DNA of 64,000 nucleotides, from positions 90,570 to 154,569 of the forward strand of contig NZ_DBMV01000009.1 in the NCBI RefSeq assembly GCF_002298975.1. Direction: 5' to 3'. How positions within the stretch are numbered: position 1 is the first letter of the stretch; each line of letters starts with the position of its first letter. The position numbers and the translations under genes were made by a program. The DNA comes from Ralstonia sp. UBA689 (GTDB taxonomy: Bacteria > Pseudomonadota > Gammaproteobacteria > Burkholderiales > Burkholderiaceae). Under the pieces are notes generated by a model. That model was not told where the DNA came from, made no database searches, and saw nothing but the letters and a program-made list of their open reading frames with translations. This document shows, in pieces, positions 1 through 7,970 of this stretch.

Positions 1-128
1 CGCGCGTGCTGGTGGTGGCAGGCAAGCCGCTGAACGAGTCGATCGCGCAGTACGGCCCGTTTGTGATGAACACGCAGGAAGAGATCTTCCAGGCCGTGCG
101 GGACTTCCAGGCCGGCAAGTTCGCGTAA
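1..128 (+). CDS. Pirin family protein, C-terminal fragment
   Basis: Only the last 41 codons are in the window (frame beginning at base 3, stop TAA at 126-128). The visible end contains AGKPLNESIAQYGPFVMNT followed by a short amphipathic helix (EEIFQAVRDFQAGKF), which is the typical C-terminal cupin end of pirins: the 'P(L/I)NEPI..YGPFVMNT..EI..A..D(F/Y)..G.F' signature. Pirins are iron-binding bicupins, some with quercetin dioxygenase activity and some acting as protein regulators; which applies here cannot be seen. It converges on the srkA kinase gene, and a strong hairpin lies between the two stop codons. Confidence 0.8.
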   Translation, partial: RVLVVAGKPLNESIAQYGPFVMNTQEEIFQAVRDFQAGKFA

Positions 129-152
129 GGCGTCTACGTAGTCGCAAAGAAA

Positions 153-184
153 AACCGCCGCTCGGTTTCACCAGAGCGGCGGTT
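153..184 (-). terminator. Intrinsic terminator of srkA with the stop codon in its loop
   Basis: An 11-bp perfect stem (AACCGCCGCTC at 153-163 with GAGCGGCGGTT at 174-184) and a 10-nt loop. On the minus strand it runs straight into TTTTTCTTT, a classical intrinsic terminator for srkA. The 5' arm on the minus strand is still coding (the last Pro-Pro codons) and the srkA stop codon (168-170) is inside the loop. On the plus strand the hairpin has no U-run, so it serves the pirin gene poorly. Confidence 0.8.
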
Positions 185-1220
185 CGTCCAACAGCGCGAT
201 CTGTTCGCGCAACTCCAGCACTCGGTCCTGCCAGTAGCGCTGCGTGTTGAACCACGGAAACGCGGCCGGAAACGCCGGATCATTCCAGCGCCGCGCCAGC
301 CACGCGCTGTAATGCAGCAGGCGCAGCGTGCGCAACGCCTCCACCAGATACAACTCGCGCGTGTCGAATTCGCAGAAGTCTTCATAGCCGGCCAGCAGGC
401 TGGCGAGTTGCGATTGCATCGATGCGCGATCGCCCGAGAGCAACATCCACAAGTCCTGCACGGCGGGGCCGGTGCGGCTGTCGTCAAAATCGACGAAGTG
501 CGGGCCAGCGCTGCGCAGCGGATCGCCTTGCTTAGCGTCGGCCTCCTCGATCCAGAGGACGTTGGAGGCATGACAGTCGCCATGCAGGCGCAGAAGAGAA
601 ACATCGCCCGCGCGGTCGTAGCAGCGGCGCACGCCGTCGAGCGCGGCATCGGCGACGCTACGCCAGGCGGGCAGCAGGTCGGGCGGAATGAAATCGTGTT
701 CGAGCAGCCAGTCGCGCGATTGCACGCCGAAGGTATCGATGTCGAGCGCGGGGCGCACCATGAACGGCCGCTGCGCGCCGATGGCGTGAATGCGGCCGAG
801 GAAACGGCCCATCCATTCGAGCGTGTCGTCGCGGTCGATGGCCGGCACGCGTCCGGCGCAACGCGGGAAGACAGCGAAGTGCCAGCGCTCGAATGCGTGC
901 AGCGTGCGGCCGTCGATCTCCAGCGGCGCGATCACGGGAATCTCGGCTGCTGCAAGTTCCGCAGTGAAGGCGTGCTCCTCGACGATCTGCGCGTCACTCC
1001 AGCGGCCGGGGCGGTAGAACTTGACCACCACCGGCGCGCTGTCTTCCACGCCAACCTGGTAGACGCGGTTCTCGTAGCTGTTGAGCGCGAACATGCGGCC
1101 GTCCGGCATCAGTCCGACCTGCGCCAGCGCATCGAGGATGCTGTCGGGCGTCAGGCCGTCGTACGGCGCCTCATTGGCGTCTGCGGATGCCGGTTGGCCG
1201 CTATGGTCGCTGCCGTGCAT
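168..1220 (-). CDS. srkA: Stress response serine/threonine kinase SrkA (YihE/RdoA family)
   Basis: 350 aa, close to the 328 aa of E. coli SrkA. It has an aminoglycoside-phosphotransferase-like kinase fold. The phosphate-binding Lys is near residue 67 (VVVKFYRPGRW), the catalytic loop HGDCHASN is at 213-220 with D215 as base, and the metal-binding VDFDDSRTGPA starts at 243. The family phosphorylates Ser/Thr of protein substrates and protects cells during envelope and oxidative stress (the Cpx-linked role in E. coli). The start ATG lies 5 nt after the rhlE stop, with an AAAGG Shine-Dalgarno inside the end of rhlE, so the two genes are co-transcribed. Function is confident from motifs; the substrate is unknown. 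Confidence 0.88.
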   Translation of the reverse strand: MHGSDHSGQPASADANEAPYDGLTPDSILDALAQVGLMPDGRMFALNSYENRVYQVGVEDSAPVVVKFYRPGRWSDAQIVEEHAFTAELAAAEIPVIAPLEIDGRTLHAFERWHFAVFPRCAGRVPAIDRDDTLEWMGRFLGRIHAIGAQRPFMVRPALDIDTFGVQSRDWLLEHDFIPPDLLPAWRSVADAALDGVRRCYDRAGDVSLLRLHGDCHASNVLWIEEADAKQGDPLRSAGPHFVDFDDSRTGPAVQDLWMLLSGDRASMQSQLASLLAGYEDFCEFDTRELYLVEALRTLRLLHYSAWLARRWNDPAFPAAFPWFNTQRYWQDRVLELREQIALLDEPPLW

Positions 1221-1225
1221 GAACG

Positions 1226-2863
1226 TCAGCCTTTGCGGCCACCGAGCAATGCTGCCGCCTTGGCGAACAGGCCGTTGAACGGTTGTTTAGCCGGTTGTGC
1301 CTTCTGGGCCGGTTGCGCAGCTTGCGTGCTCGATGCGCGACGTTGACCGCCCTGCCCGTTGCCTTGGCCGTTGCCCTGGCGCTGGCCACGTGCTTGCGAC
1401 TGGCCATTGCCGCCGCCGTTACCGTTACGCGGCTTCGGTGCGGCCTGTCCGTCGCGCTGGCCTTGTGCCTGACGCTGGCGGTTACCGCCACCATTGCGAC
1501 CCTGCCCCTGACTTTGGCTTTGCGTCTGGCCGTTGCCGCTCGACTCGCGGCGCGGTTCGCGGGGCTCGCGCGGGGCCCGCGGCTCGCGCGGTGCAGTGTT
1601 GGTATTGGTGTTGGCTTTGGCCTGGCGCGGTTGTTGGTTGCGACCGCCGCCCGGGCGCGGGCCACGGGCATTGTTGCGACCATTCGGAATCGGCTCCGGC
1701 GCAATCGTCGGGTCCGGCTCGAAACCTTCCAGCACAGTGCGGGGCAGTTCGCGCTTGATCAGGCGCTCGATGTCGCGCAGCAGGCCGTGTTCGTCCACGC
1801 AGACCAGCGAGATCGCCTCGCCCTGTGCGCCCGCGCGACCCGTGCGGCCAATGCGGTGCACGTAGTCCTCCGGCACATTGGGCAGGTCGAAGTTCACCAC
1901 GTGCGGCAGTTGGTCGATGTCGATGCCGCGAGCAGCAATGTCGGTGGCGACCAGCACGCGCAGCGTCCCGGCCTTGAACTCCGACAGCGCACGCGTGCGT
2001 GCCGACTGGCTCTTGTTGCCGTGGATCGCCAGCGCCGGAATGCCGTCGCGCGTAAGTTGCTCGGCCAGGCGGTTGGCGCCGTGCTTGGTACGCGTGAAGA
2101 CCAGCACCTGGTGCCAGTCGTTGTCGCGCACGAGCTTGGCGAGCAGTTCGCGCTTGCGTTCGCGGTCCACCGGATAGATGCGCTGTTCAACCGTCTCGGC
2201 CGTCGTGTTGCGGCGCGCAACTTCGATCAGCGCCGGCTTGTCGAGCAGGCGGTCGGCCAGTTCGCGGATGTCGTCCGAGAACGTGGCCGAGAACAGCAGG
2301 TTCTGGCGCTTGGGCGGCAGGATGTTGAGGATCTTGCGGATGTCGTGGATGAAGCCCATGTCGAGCATGCGGTCGGCTTCGTCCAGCACCAGCAGTTCAA
2401 TGTGCGACAGATCGATGGTGCGCTGGCCCACGTGGTCCAGCAGGCGGCCCGGCGTGGCCACGACGATATCGACACCGCGCTTGAGCGCGTCGATCTGCGG
2501 GTTGATACCCACGCCGCCGAACATCACCATGGACTTCAGCGGCAGGTATTTGCCATAGGCGCGCACGCTCTCTTCCACCTGCGCGGCAAGCTCACGCGTG
2601 GGGGTGAGCACCAGCGCGCGGATGGGAAAGCGCATGCCCTGAGGCGTGTGCACCTTGTTGGGTTGCACGGCAGACAGGCGATGCAGCAGCGGCAGCGTGA
2701 AGCCGGCGGTCTTGCCGGTGCCGGTCTGTGCACCGGCGAGCAGGTCACCGCCCTTGAGGACTGCGGGGATGGCCTGGCGTTGAATCGGGGTGGGTTCTGC
2801 GTAGCCGAGTTCGGCCACGGCACGTACCAGCTTGTCTGACAAGCCGAGTTCGGAAAACGACAT
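1226..2863 (-). CDS. rhlE: DEAD-box ATP-dependent RNA helicase RhlE
   Basis: 545 aa from the MSFSELGL start, which matches the family N-terminus; a longer reading frame upstream (to 2911) looks non-conserved. Motifs in order: Q-motif region YAEPTPIQRQAIP (21-33), Walker A AQTGTGKT (45-52), PTRELA (88-93), TPGR (137-140), DEAD (161-164), SAT (192-194), ARGIDI (311-316) and HRIGRTGR (336-343). The helicase core ends near residue 390. The last ~150 residues are a low-complexity Arg/Gly/Gln/Asn-rich tail, as is usual in RhlE, thought to bind RNA. It acts in rRNA/ribosome assembly and in cold or RNA-decay contexts. It forms an operon with downstream srkA. Confidence 0.93.
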   Translation of the reverse strand: MSFSELGLSDKLVRAVAELGYAEPTPIQRQAIPAVLKGGDLLAGAQTGTGKTAGFTLPLLHRLSAVQPNKVHTPQGMRFPIRALVLTPTRELAAQVEESVRAYGKYLPLKSMVMFGGVGINPQIDALKRGVDIVVATPGRLLDHVGQRTIDLSHIELLVLDEADRMLDMGFIHDIRKILNILPPKRQNLLFSATFSDDIRELADRLLDKPALIEVARRNTTAETVEQRIYPVDRERKRELLAKLVRDNDWHQVLVFTRTKHGANRLAEQLTRDGIPALAIHGNKSQSARTRALSEFKAGTLRVLVATDIAARGIDIDQLPHVVNFDLPNVPEDYVHRIGRTGRAGAQGEAISLVCVDEHGLLRDIERLIKRELPRTVLEGFEPDPTIAPEPIPNGRNNARGPRPGGGRNQQPRQAKANTNTNTAPREPRAPREPREPRRESSGNGQTQSQSQGQGRNGGGNRQRQAQGQRDGQAAPKPRNGNGGGNGQSQARGQRQGNGQGNGQGGQRRASSTQAAQPAQKAQPAKQPFNGLFAKAAALLGGRKG

Positions 2864-2974
2864 GGAAAAGCGATTGGACCGGCGTGTCCCGCGCATTCGT
2901 TCGTGCGCCAATCGTGGACAAAGCCTGGGTAGGTGACGGGGCGACTGGACCCCGGGGACTGCGAGAAGGCGCGT

Positions 2975-2980
2975 ATTTTA
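2975..2980 (-). promoter_or_regulatory. Candidate -10 element for rhlE
   Basis: TAAAAT on the minus strand, about 110 bp upstream of the rhlE start. No convincing -35 is visible at the standard distance, so this is only a half-promoter match in an otherwise GC-rich stretch. Confidence 0.3.
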
Positions 2981-3045
2981 GCAGGACGACGTGGTGGAGC
3001 CGTTTTTTGGTTGTTTTTTGTCGTGGTCCAACACAGAAGACCAAC

Positions 3046-4050
3046 CTACCCCGCCGGCGCCCGCAGAGCCGCCAAGGGCGCATTCACCACGTCCCCTAAC
3101 CGCTCAGCCAGGGAGTACCGCGCCATATACCGCCGAAAGTGCGCCAGGAACGCCTCTTCCGCAGGGGCCAGACGGCGCTCCTTGTGCCACATCAGGTACA
3201 GATCGATGTCGGCAACGCCTTCCTCTGGTGGCAAGCGCCACAAACGTTGCTGCGCGACATCATCCGCCACGATGTGCTCCGGCAGACAGCCAATCCCATA
3301 CCCCGCAAAAACCAGCCGCTTGATCTCATCCAGACTCGGCGAGGTGGCGACAATGCGCCCCGTGAATCCCTGCTGATCCCGAAACACCGCCAGCGGCGAC
3401 AGCGCATCACCGAGTTGATCGCTCATGAACGAGACAAAGTTCTCGCCCAGCAGATCACTGAGCGACAACCCCATGCGCCCAAAGAGGCGGTGATGCCGCC
3501 CGCAGAAAACGGCATAGCGCTGGCGCAGGAAGAGTTGACGCTCCAGCTTGTCGATCGGTGTGCGGCACAAGCTCAACCCGATGCCCGCGCGCTTCTGTGC
3601 GAGCGCATCAAGGATGTCTGCGCTGCGCATCACCTCTACCTGCAGATCGACGCGCGGGTGATGCCGATGGAACGCCGCCAGGCATTCGTCGTATACGCCC
3701 GAGTGAATGCGGCTGACCGTCAGCAGATGGAGCACGCCGCTCACATCGCCCTCCCGCTCGCCGAGCTCTGAACCCAGGCGCGCAACGTTGCCGTAGACGT
3801 CGGTGGCGATGCGCAGCACATCCTCACCAGCGCGCGTGAGACGGAAGTGCGCGCCGCGCCGCTCGATCAGCGTGTGGCCGAGTTGATCCTCGAGCCGCCG
3901 CAGCGCCAGGCTCACGGCCGGCTGCGTGATGTGCAGCCGCACCGCCGCGCGGCTGATGCTGCGCTCGTGGACGATGGTCAGGAAGGTGCGCAGCAGGTTC
4001 CAGTCGAGCCGGTCACTGACGAGGGCCGGATCAAGAGAAGACGGGTCCAT
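3046..4050 (-). CDS. LysR family transcriptional regulator
   Basis: 334 aa from ATG at 4050; an in-frame TTG at 4068 would add six residues but has no better ribosome site. The N-terminal winged HTH (about 19-78) includes the recognition-helix region AAVRLHITQPAVSLALRRLE. The rest is a periplasmic-binding-like effector domain. It is transcribed divergently from an MHS-family transporter. The spacer carries a 9-bp inverted repeat, so the most likely target is that transporter and the amidohydrolase behind it. The effector is unknown. Confidence 0.88.
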   Translation of the reverse strand: MDPSSLDPALVSDRLDWNLLRTFLTIVHERSISRAAVRLHITQPAVSLALRRLEDQLGHTLIERRGAHFRLTRAGEDVLRIATDVYGNVARLGSELGEREGDVSGVLHLLTVSRIHSGVYDECLAAFHRHHPRVDLQVEVMRSADILDALAQKRAGIGLSLCRTPIDKLERQLFLRQRYAVFCGRHHRLFGRMGLSLSDLLGENFVSFMSDQLGDALSPLAVFRDQQGFTGRIVATSPSLDEIKRLVFAGYGIGCLPEHIVADDVAQQRLWRLPPEEGVADIDLYLMWHKERRLAPAEEAFLAHFRRYMARYSLAERLGDVVNAPLAALRAPAG

Positions 4051-4062
4051 GTCGGGAATATG

Positions 4063-4125
4063 AGTCAAATTTATACAAAGAATAAGTATTCAGAATTTGA
4101 CTAATACCCGTCAACCGGCAATAAA
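4063..4125 (+). promoter_or_regulatory. LysR-type operator and transporter promoter region
   Basis: A perfect 9-bp inverted repeat AGTCAAATT (4063-4071) / AATTTGACT (4094-4102) with a 22-nt spacer, and a second partial dyad GTATT (4086-4090) / AATAC (4103-4107), lie between the divergent LysR and transporter starts. The right arm contains TTGACT (4097-4102), which sits 17 bp from AATAAA (4120-4125), a plausible -35/-10 pair for the transporter. An operator overlapping the -35 is the usual LysR layout. Binding is inferred, not shown. Confidence 0.5.
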
Positions 4126-4187
4126 CACACATCCGCCGCCTCGATGCGGCGGGCTAAAGAACACACACATTTGTGAGGAGCCTACCC

Positions 4188-5501
4188 ATGCAACCGTCTC
4201 ACCCTGGCGGGCGTCAGCCTGCGCGCGCGGCCACCGCCGCCTTTGTCGGCACCATGATCGAGTGGTACGACTTCTACATCTACGCCACCGCCGCCGCGCT
4301 CGTGTTCGGGCCACTGTTCTTCCCGGGTGGCGATCCGTTCCTCAGCACGCTCGCATCGTTCGGCACGTTTGCCGTGGGCTTCTTCGCGCGGCCGCTGGGC
4401 GGCATCGTGTTCGGTCATTGGGGCGACCGCATCGGCCGCAAGAAGGCGCTGATGATCACGCTCACGATGATGGGCCTGGCGACCATCGGCATTGGCCTGC
4501 TGCCGACGCATGCGACGGCGGGTGCCCTGGCGCCCGTGCTGCTGGTGCTGCTGCGCGTGGTGCAAGGCATCGCGGTCGGCGGCGAATGGGGCGGCGCGGT
4601 GCTGATGGCGGGCGAACACGCGCCCAAGGGCCGTCGCACGTTCTTCGCGTCGTTCGCGCAACTCGGTAGCCCGGCTGGGTTGATCCTGTCGCTGCTGGCT
4701 TTCCGCCTGGTCACGTCAATGGAGCGCGATGCGTTCATGGACTGGGGCTGGCGCTTGCCCTTCCTTGCCAGCGCGGTGCTGCTGGTGGTGGGCGTGGCGA
4801 TCCGCCTGGGCGTGAACGAGTCGCCCGAGTTTGCGCAGGTGCAGGCACAGCGCAAGACGGCCAAGCTGCCGATCGCCGAGGTCTGGCGCACGGCGCGGGT
4901 GCCGGTGCTGCTGTGCATCGGCGCCAATACCATCGGCATCGCGGGCGTGTACTTCACCAACACGTTCATGATCGCTTACACGACGCAGTACCTGTCGCTG
5001 TCGAAGACGCTGATCCTCGATTGTCTGTTTGCGGTGGCGTTCATCCAGTTCCTCGCGCAGCCACTGGCGGCGTGGGCGGCCGAGAAGCTCGGCGGGGCGC
5101 GCTTCCTCAAGTTGATGGCGCTGCTGGCGATGGCCTCGCCGTATCCGATGTTCCTGCTGGTGCAGACGCGCCAGGCGCCGTTGATGGTGCTGGGCATTGC
5201 ACTGGCCGTGGTGTGCATGGCGAGCTTCTATTCGGTCATCGCCGGCTTCGTGTCGGGCGTGTTCGAAACGCGCGTGCGGTACTCGGCGATCTCGCTGTCA
5301 TACCAGGTGTGCGGCGCGGTGGCGGGCGGGCTCACGCCGCTGGTGGGCACCATCCTCGCGCAGCGCTTCCATGGCGAATGGTGGCCGCTGGCGGTGTTCT
5401 ACACGCTGCTCGCCGGTGTGTCGCTGCTGTGCATCGTTGGCATCGATGCGCGCCAGCGCGGCCGCGCCATGGCCGCCGATGTCGATGCCGTGCAGGCCTG
5501 A
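4188..5501 (+). CDS. MHS-family MFS metabolite:H+ symporter
   Basis: 437 aa from ATG 4188, chosen because GAGGAG lies 7 nt upstream; an in-frame GTG at 4173 lacks such a site. Twelve hydrophobic segments are expected. It carries the metabolite:H+ symporter signatures GTMIEWYDFYIY (21-32), the loop 2-3 motif GHWGDRIGRKKAL (76-88), RVVQGIAVGGEWGGA, and MDWGWRLPF. Relatives include KgtP, ShiA, ProP and citrate/dicarboxylate carriers; the exact substrate cannot be read from sequence. It lies 37 bp before an acetylpolyamine-amidohydrolase-like gene, so uptake of an acetylated amine or organic acid is a reasonable guess. Confidence 0.85.
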   Translation: MQPSHPGGRQPARAATAAFVGTMIEWYDFYIYATAAALVFGPLFFPGGDPFLSTLASFGTFAVGFFARPLGGIVFGHWGDRIGRKKALMITLTMMGLATIGIGLLPTHATAGALAPVLLVLLRVVQGIAVGGEWGGAVLMAGEHAPKGRRTFFASFAQLGSPAGLILSLLAFRLVTSMERDAFMDWGWRLPFLASAVLLVVGVAIRLGVNESPEFAQVQAQRKTAKLPIAEVWRTARVPVLLCIGANTIGIAGVYFTNTFMIAYTTQYLSLSKTLILDCLFAVAFIQFLAQPLAAWAAEKLGGARFLKLMALLAMASPYPMFLLVQTRQAPLMVLGIALAVVCMASFYSVIAGFVSGVFETRVRYSAISLSYQVCGAVAGGLTPLVGTILAQRFHGEWWPLAVFYTLLAGVSLLCIVGIDARQRGRAMAADVDAVQA

Positions 5502-5538
5502 AGTTGCCACCCCGTCTCTTCCCTAACCTGCTTTACCC

Positions 5539-6561
5539 ATGCTGACGTTCTTCCATCCGGAACAGCTCCTGCACCATCCGCAGAGCTACTACTCGCGCGG
5601 CAAGATGCGCACGCCGCAGGAGGTGCCCGAACGGGCGCGCAACCTGCTGCAGGCCGCGCATGATCTCGGCTTCGCCATCACACAGCCCGAAGACCACGGC
5701 ATCGCGCCGCTGGTCGCCGTGCACGGCGAACCCTATCTGCGCTTCCTGCAGGACGCCCACACTGACTGGCGCCGCCTGCCCGAAGACTGGGGCGACGAGG
5801 TGATGTCCAACATCTTCGTGCGCGAGCCCAATGCGCTGCGCGGCGTGCTGGCCCAGGCCGCGCGCTACCTGGCCGATGGCAGTTGCCCGGTGGGTTCCAA
5901 CACGTGGCGGTCGGCGTATTGGTCGGCACAAAGCGCGGCGGCCGGAGCGCAGGCCATCCTGAGCGGAGAGCGATTCGCCTATGCGCTTTGCCGCCCGCCC
6001 GGCCACCATGCACGCCGTGAAGCCGCCGGCGGCTTCTGCTACCTGAACAACGCCGCCGTCGCCGCACAGGCATTGCGTGCCAAGTTCAAGCGTGTCGCCA
6101 TCCTCGACACCGACATGCACCACGGCCAGGGCATCCAGGAGATCTTCTACGATCGTGCCGATGTGCTCTACGTCTCCATCCACGGTGATCCGACCAACTT
6201 CTACCCGGTCGTCGCCGGCTTCGATGACGAGCGCGGCGCAGGCGACGGCCTTGGCCTGAACGTCAACCTGCCGATGCCGCATCGCTCGCCGGAATCGGTA
6301 TTCTTCGACAAGCTGGGCGAGGCGCTTGCGGCGCTCGAACACTTCCAGCCCGATGCACTGGTGCTGTCGCTTGGCTTCGATATCTACCGCGAAGACCCGC
6401 AATCGCAGGTGGAGGTATCGACCGACGGCTTCGGCCGCCTGGGCACCGCCGTTGGCGCACTTGGTCTGCCGACGCTGGTCGTCCAGGAAGGTGGCTACCA
6501 CCTCCCCACCCTGGCGAAAAACGCCGCCGCGTTCTTCGGCGGCCTTCGTCCTGCCGGCTGA
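5539..6561 (+). CDS. Histone deacetylase / acetylpolyamine amidohydrolase family enzyme
   Basis: 340 aa, the length of bacterial acetylpolyamine amidohydrolases. It has the arginase/deacetylase fold. Active-site residues are all present: PPGHHA with tandem His 156-157, zinc ligands in LDTDMHHGQG (D192, H194), D281 in SLGFDIY, and the transition-state Tyr in QEGGYH (Y320). The family removes acetyl groups from polyamines, lysine or related N-acetyl amides using zinc. With the MHS transporter in front and the divergent LysR gene, a small uptake-and-deacetylation unit is likely. The true substrate remains open; protein deacetylation is possible but less favoured in bacteria. Confidence 0.85.
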   Translation: MLTFFHPEQLLHHPQSYYSRGKMRTPQEVPERARNLLQAAHDLGFAITQPEDHGIAPLVAVHGEPYLRFLQDAHTDWRRLPEDWGDEVMSNIFVREPNALRGVLAQAARYLADGSCPVGSNTWRSAYWSAQSAAAGAQAILSGERFAYALCRPPGHHARREAAGGFCYLNNAAVAAQALRAKFKRVAILDTDMHHGQGIQEIFYDRADVLYVSIHGDPTNFYPVVAGFDDERGAGDGLGLNVNLPMPHRSPESVFFDKLGEALAALEHFQPDALVLSLGFDIYREDPQSQVEVSTDGFGRLGTAVGALGLPTLVVQEGGYHLPTLAKNAAAFFGGLRPAG

Positions 6562-6592
6562 CCCCTGCCACCTGGGTGCAGACATCGTTTCA

Positions 6593-6749
6593 GCAAATTC
6601 GATGTTTGCGCCCACTTACTTTAAGGCCAAGGCGTTTCATACGTTCTCCTGGCTGCCTCTCCTCGTCTAGAGGGCTTGCTCGAATTGGGAACTTTACGTT
6701 TTCAAACGTCTGTTCCTAACATGCCCGGGCAAACCCATACACATGTTTG
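6593..6749 (+). promoter_or_regulatory. Dyad-rich region upstream of the PsrA-like regulator
   Basis: Several short inverted repeats built from CAAAC/GTTTG-type half-sites occur here: GCAAA (6593-6597)/TTTGC (6605-6609), ACGTTT-TC-AAACGT (6696-6709, perfect), CAAAC-N4-GTTCC (6703-6716) and CAAAC (6730-6734)/GTTTG (6745-6749). PsrA of Pseudomonas binds G/CAAAC-N2-4-GTTTG/C, so these are candidate autoregulatory operators for the TetR-type gene that follows. The spacing differs from the canonical site in most of them. Confidence 0.45.
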
Positions 6750-6819
6750 AATCGTGCGTTAGATCGCTGCAACGCAGCAATCGATGCGATATCAGACCCA
6801 AAAAAACGAGGTAGGAGAC

Positions 6820-7875
6820 ATGGGACGTCCTGGAGCAGGAGACACCAAGGGCCGCATTCTGGAAGCCACCGAACTGCTGTTCATCGAGTTCGGTTATGAG
6901 GCGATGTCGTTGCGGCAGATCACTGCGCGCGCCAAGGTCAATCTGGCAGCGGTCAACTATCACTTCGGCAGCAAGGAAGCGTTGATGCAGTCGGTGCTTG
7001 GCCGCCGGCTCGATCCGCTCAACACGCGCCGCCTGGCGCTGCTGACCGCCTGTGAAGAACGTTGGACAAAGGAGCAGCTCACCTGCGACCACGTGCTCGG
7101 CGCGCTGTTCGTGCCGGCGCTGCAGATGGCGCGCAACCCCGATACGGGCGGTCCGGCCTTCCTGCGGCTGATGGGCCGCGTGTATTCCGATACCTCGCCG
7201 TTCGTGCAGAGCTACCTGCTCGGCCACTATGCGCCGGTGTTCGACCGTTTCTTCGAAGCCTTCTCGCGGGCGCTGCCGCACTTGCCGCGCGCCGAACTTG
7301 GCTGGCGCCTGCACTTCGCGCTCAAGGCGCTCGCGGGCGTGCTGGCCGGTGATGACCTCAACAACCTGGTGCCGCTGTTCACGCAGGGCAAGCCGATGAA
7401 CGATGCTTCGCTGCTGGCGCGCCTGACCGCGCTGGTGGTGGCCACGCTCAATGCCCCGCTGCCCGGCGAGGCCGGCGCGCTCGACCAGGTGGTCGAACTG
7501 GCCGAAGCGCAAGTGCCCTCGCCAGTGCCGCAAGCCGACGACGCAGTCAGCGGCAACGACAGCGGCAATGGTCACGGCAACTCGGGCCGCCAGGCCGGCC
7601 ATGGCAACGGCCGCGCGCCCGAACGCAACACGACACCTGCCACCGCCTCGCCCTTCTCCGGCGACCTGTTCGGCCGCACGCCCGGCACACGGGCCAACGC
7701 TGCCAATGCTGCAGACGAGCACGACGACCTTACGGCCGACGAGCACGACAGCCACGACGGCACCTCCGCCGCGCCGACCGCGCGCACCCGGGCACTGGCC
7801 ATTCGCCGCAGCAATGCTGCGCGCGCCATCTTCCCGGCCAACCCGATGCGCCCCTGGCGCAGCCCGGGCGCCTGA
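6820..7875 (+). CDS. PsrA-like TetR family regulator with long low-complexity C-terminus
   Basis: 351 aa from ATG 6820, preceded by GTAGGAGA; an upstream in-frame ATG (6784) lacks a ribosome site. The TetR HTH is at about 10-57; LRQITARAKVNLAAVNYHFG is very like PsrA, the acyl-CoA-responsive repressor of fatty-acid oxidation in pseudomonads. The ligand domain runs to about residue 215. Beyond it lies a ~135-residue Gly/Asn/Ala/Asp/His-rich tail ending in a basic segment, which makes the protein about 50% longer than PsrA. It lies directly upstream of fadE and the beta-oxidation genes, which it probably represses in the absence of long-chain acyl-CoA. Confidence 0.8.
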   Translation: MGRPGAGDTKGRILEATELLFIEFGYEAMSLRQITARAKVNLAAVNYHFGSKEALMQSVLGRRLDPLNTRRLALLTACEERWTKEQLTCDHVLGALFVPALQMARNPDTGGPAFLRLMGRVYSDTSPFVQSYLLGHYAPVFDRFFEAFSRALPHLPRAELGWRLHFALKALAGVLAGDDLNNLVPLFTQGKPMNDASLLARLTALVVATLNAPLPGEAGALDQVVELAEAQVPSPVPQADDAVSGNDSGNGHGNSGRQAGHGNGRAPERNTTPATASPFSGDLFGRTPGTRANAANAADEHDDLTADEHDSHDGTSAAPTARTRALAIRRSNAARAIFPANPMRPWRSPGA

Positions 7876-7886
7876 GCACGCAAGCC

Positions 7887-7910
7887 ACTCCCGCGCGCAG
7901 GCACGGGAGT
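7887..7910 (+). other. Stem-loop between regulator and fadE
   Basis: ACTCCCG (7887-7893) pairs perfectly with CGGGAGT (7904-7910) around a 10-nt GC-rich loop. There is no U-run, so it is not an ordinary intrinsic terminator. It may be a Rho-linked or mRNA-processing structure separating the regulator from fadE. Confidence 0.35.
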
Positions 7911-7970
7911 CGCTGCGCGTTCGGTAGGTGCCGCATGCCCAGCGAGCCCATCCATTGAATGGAGACCCTC

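Noticed and set aside
1283..2839. Plus-strand reading frame of 518 codons opposite rhlE
   Set aside because: Antisense of the helicase gene, with low-complexity Ala/Arg/Leu composition and no motif.
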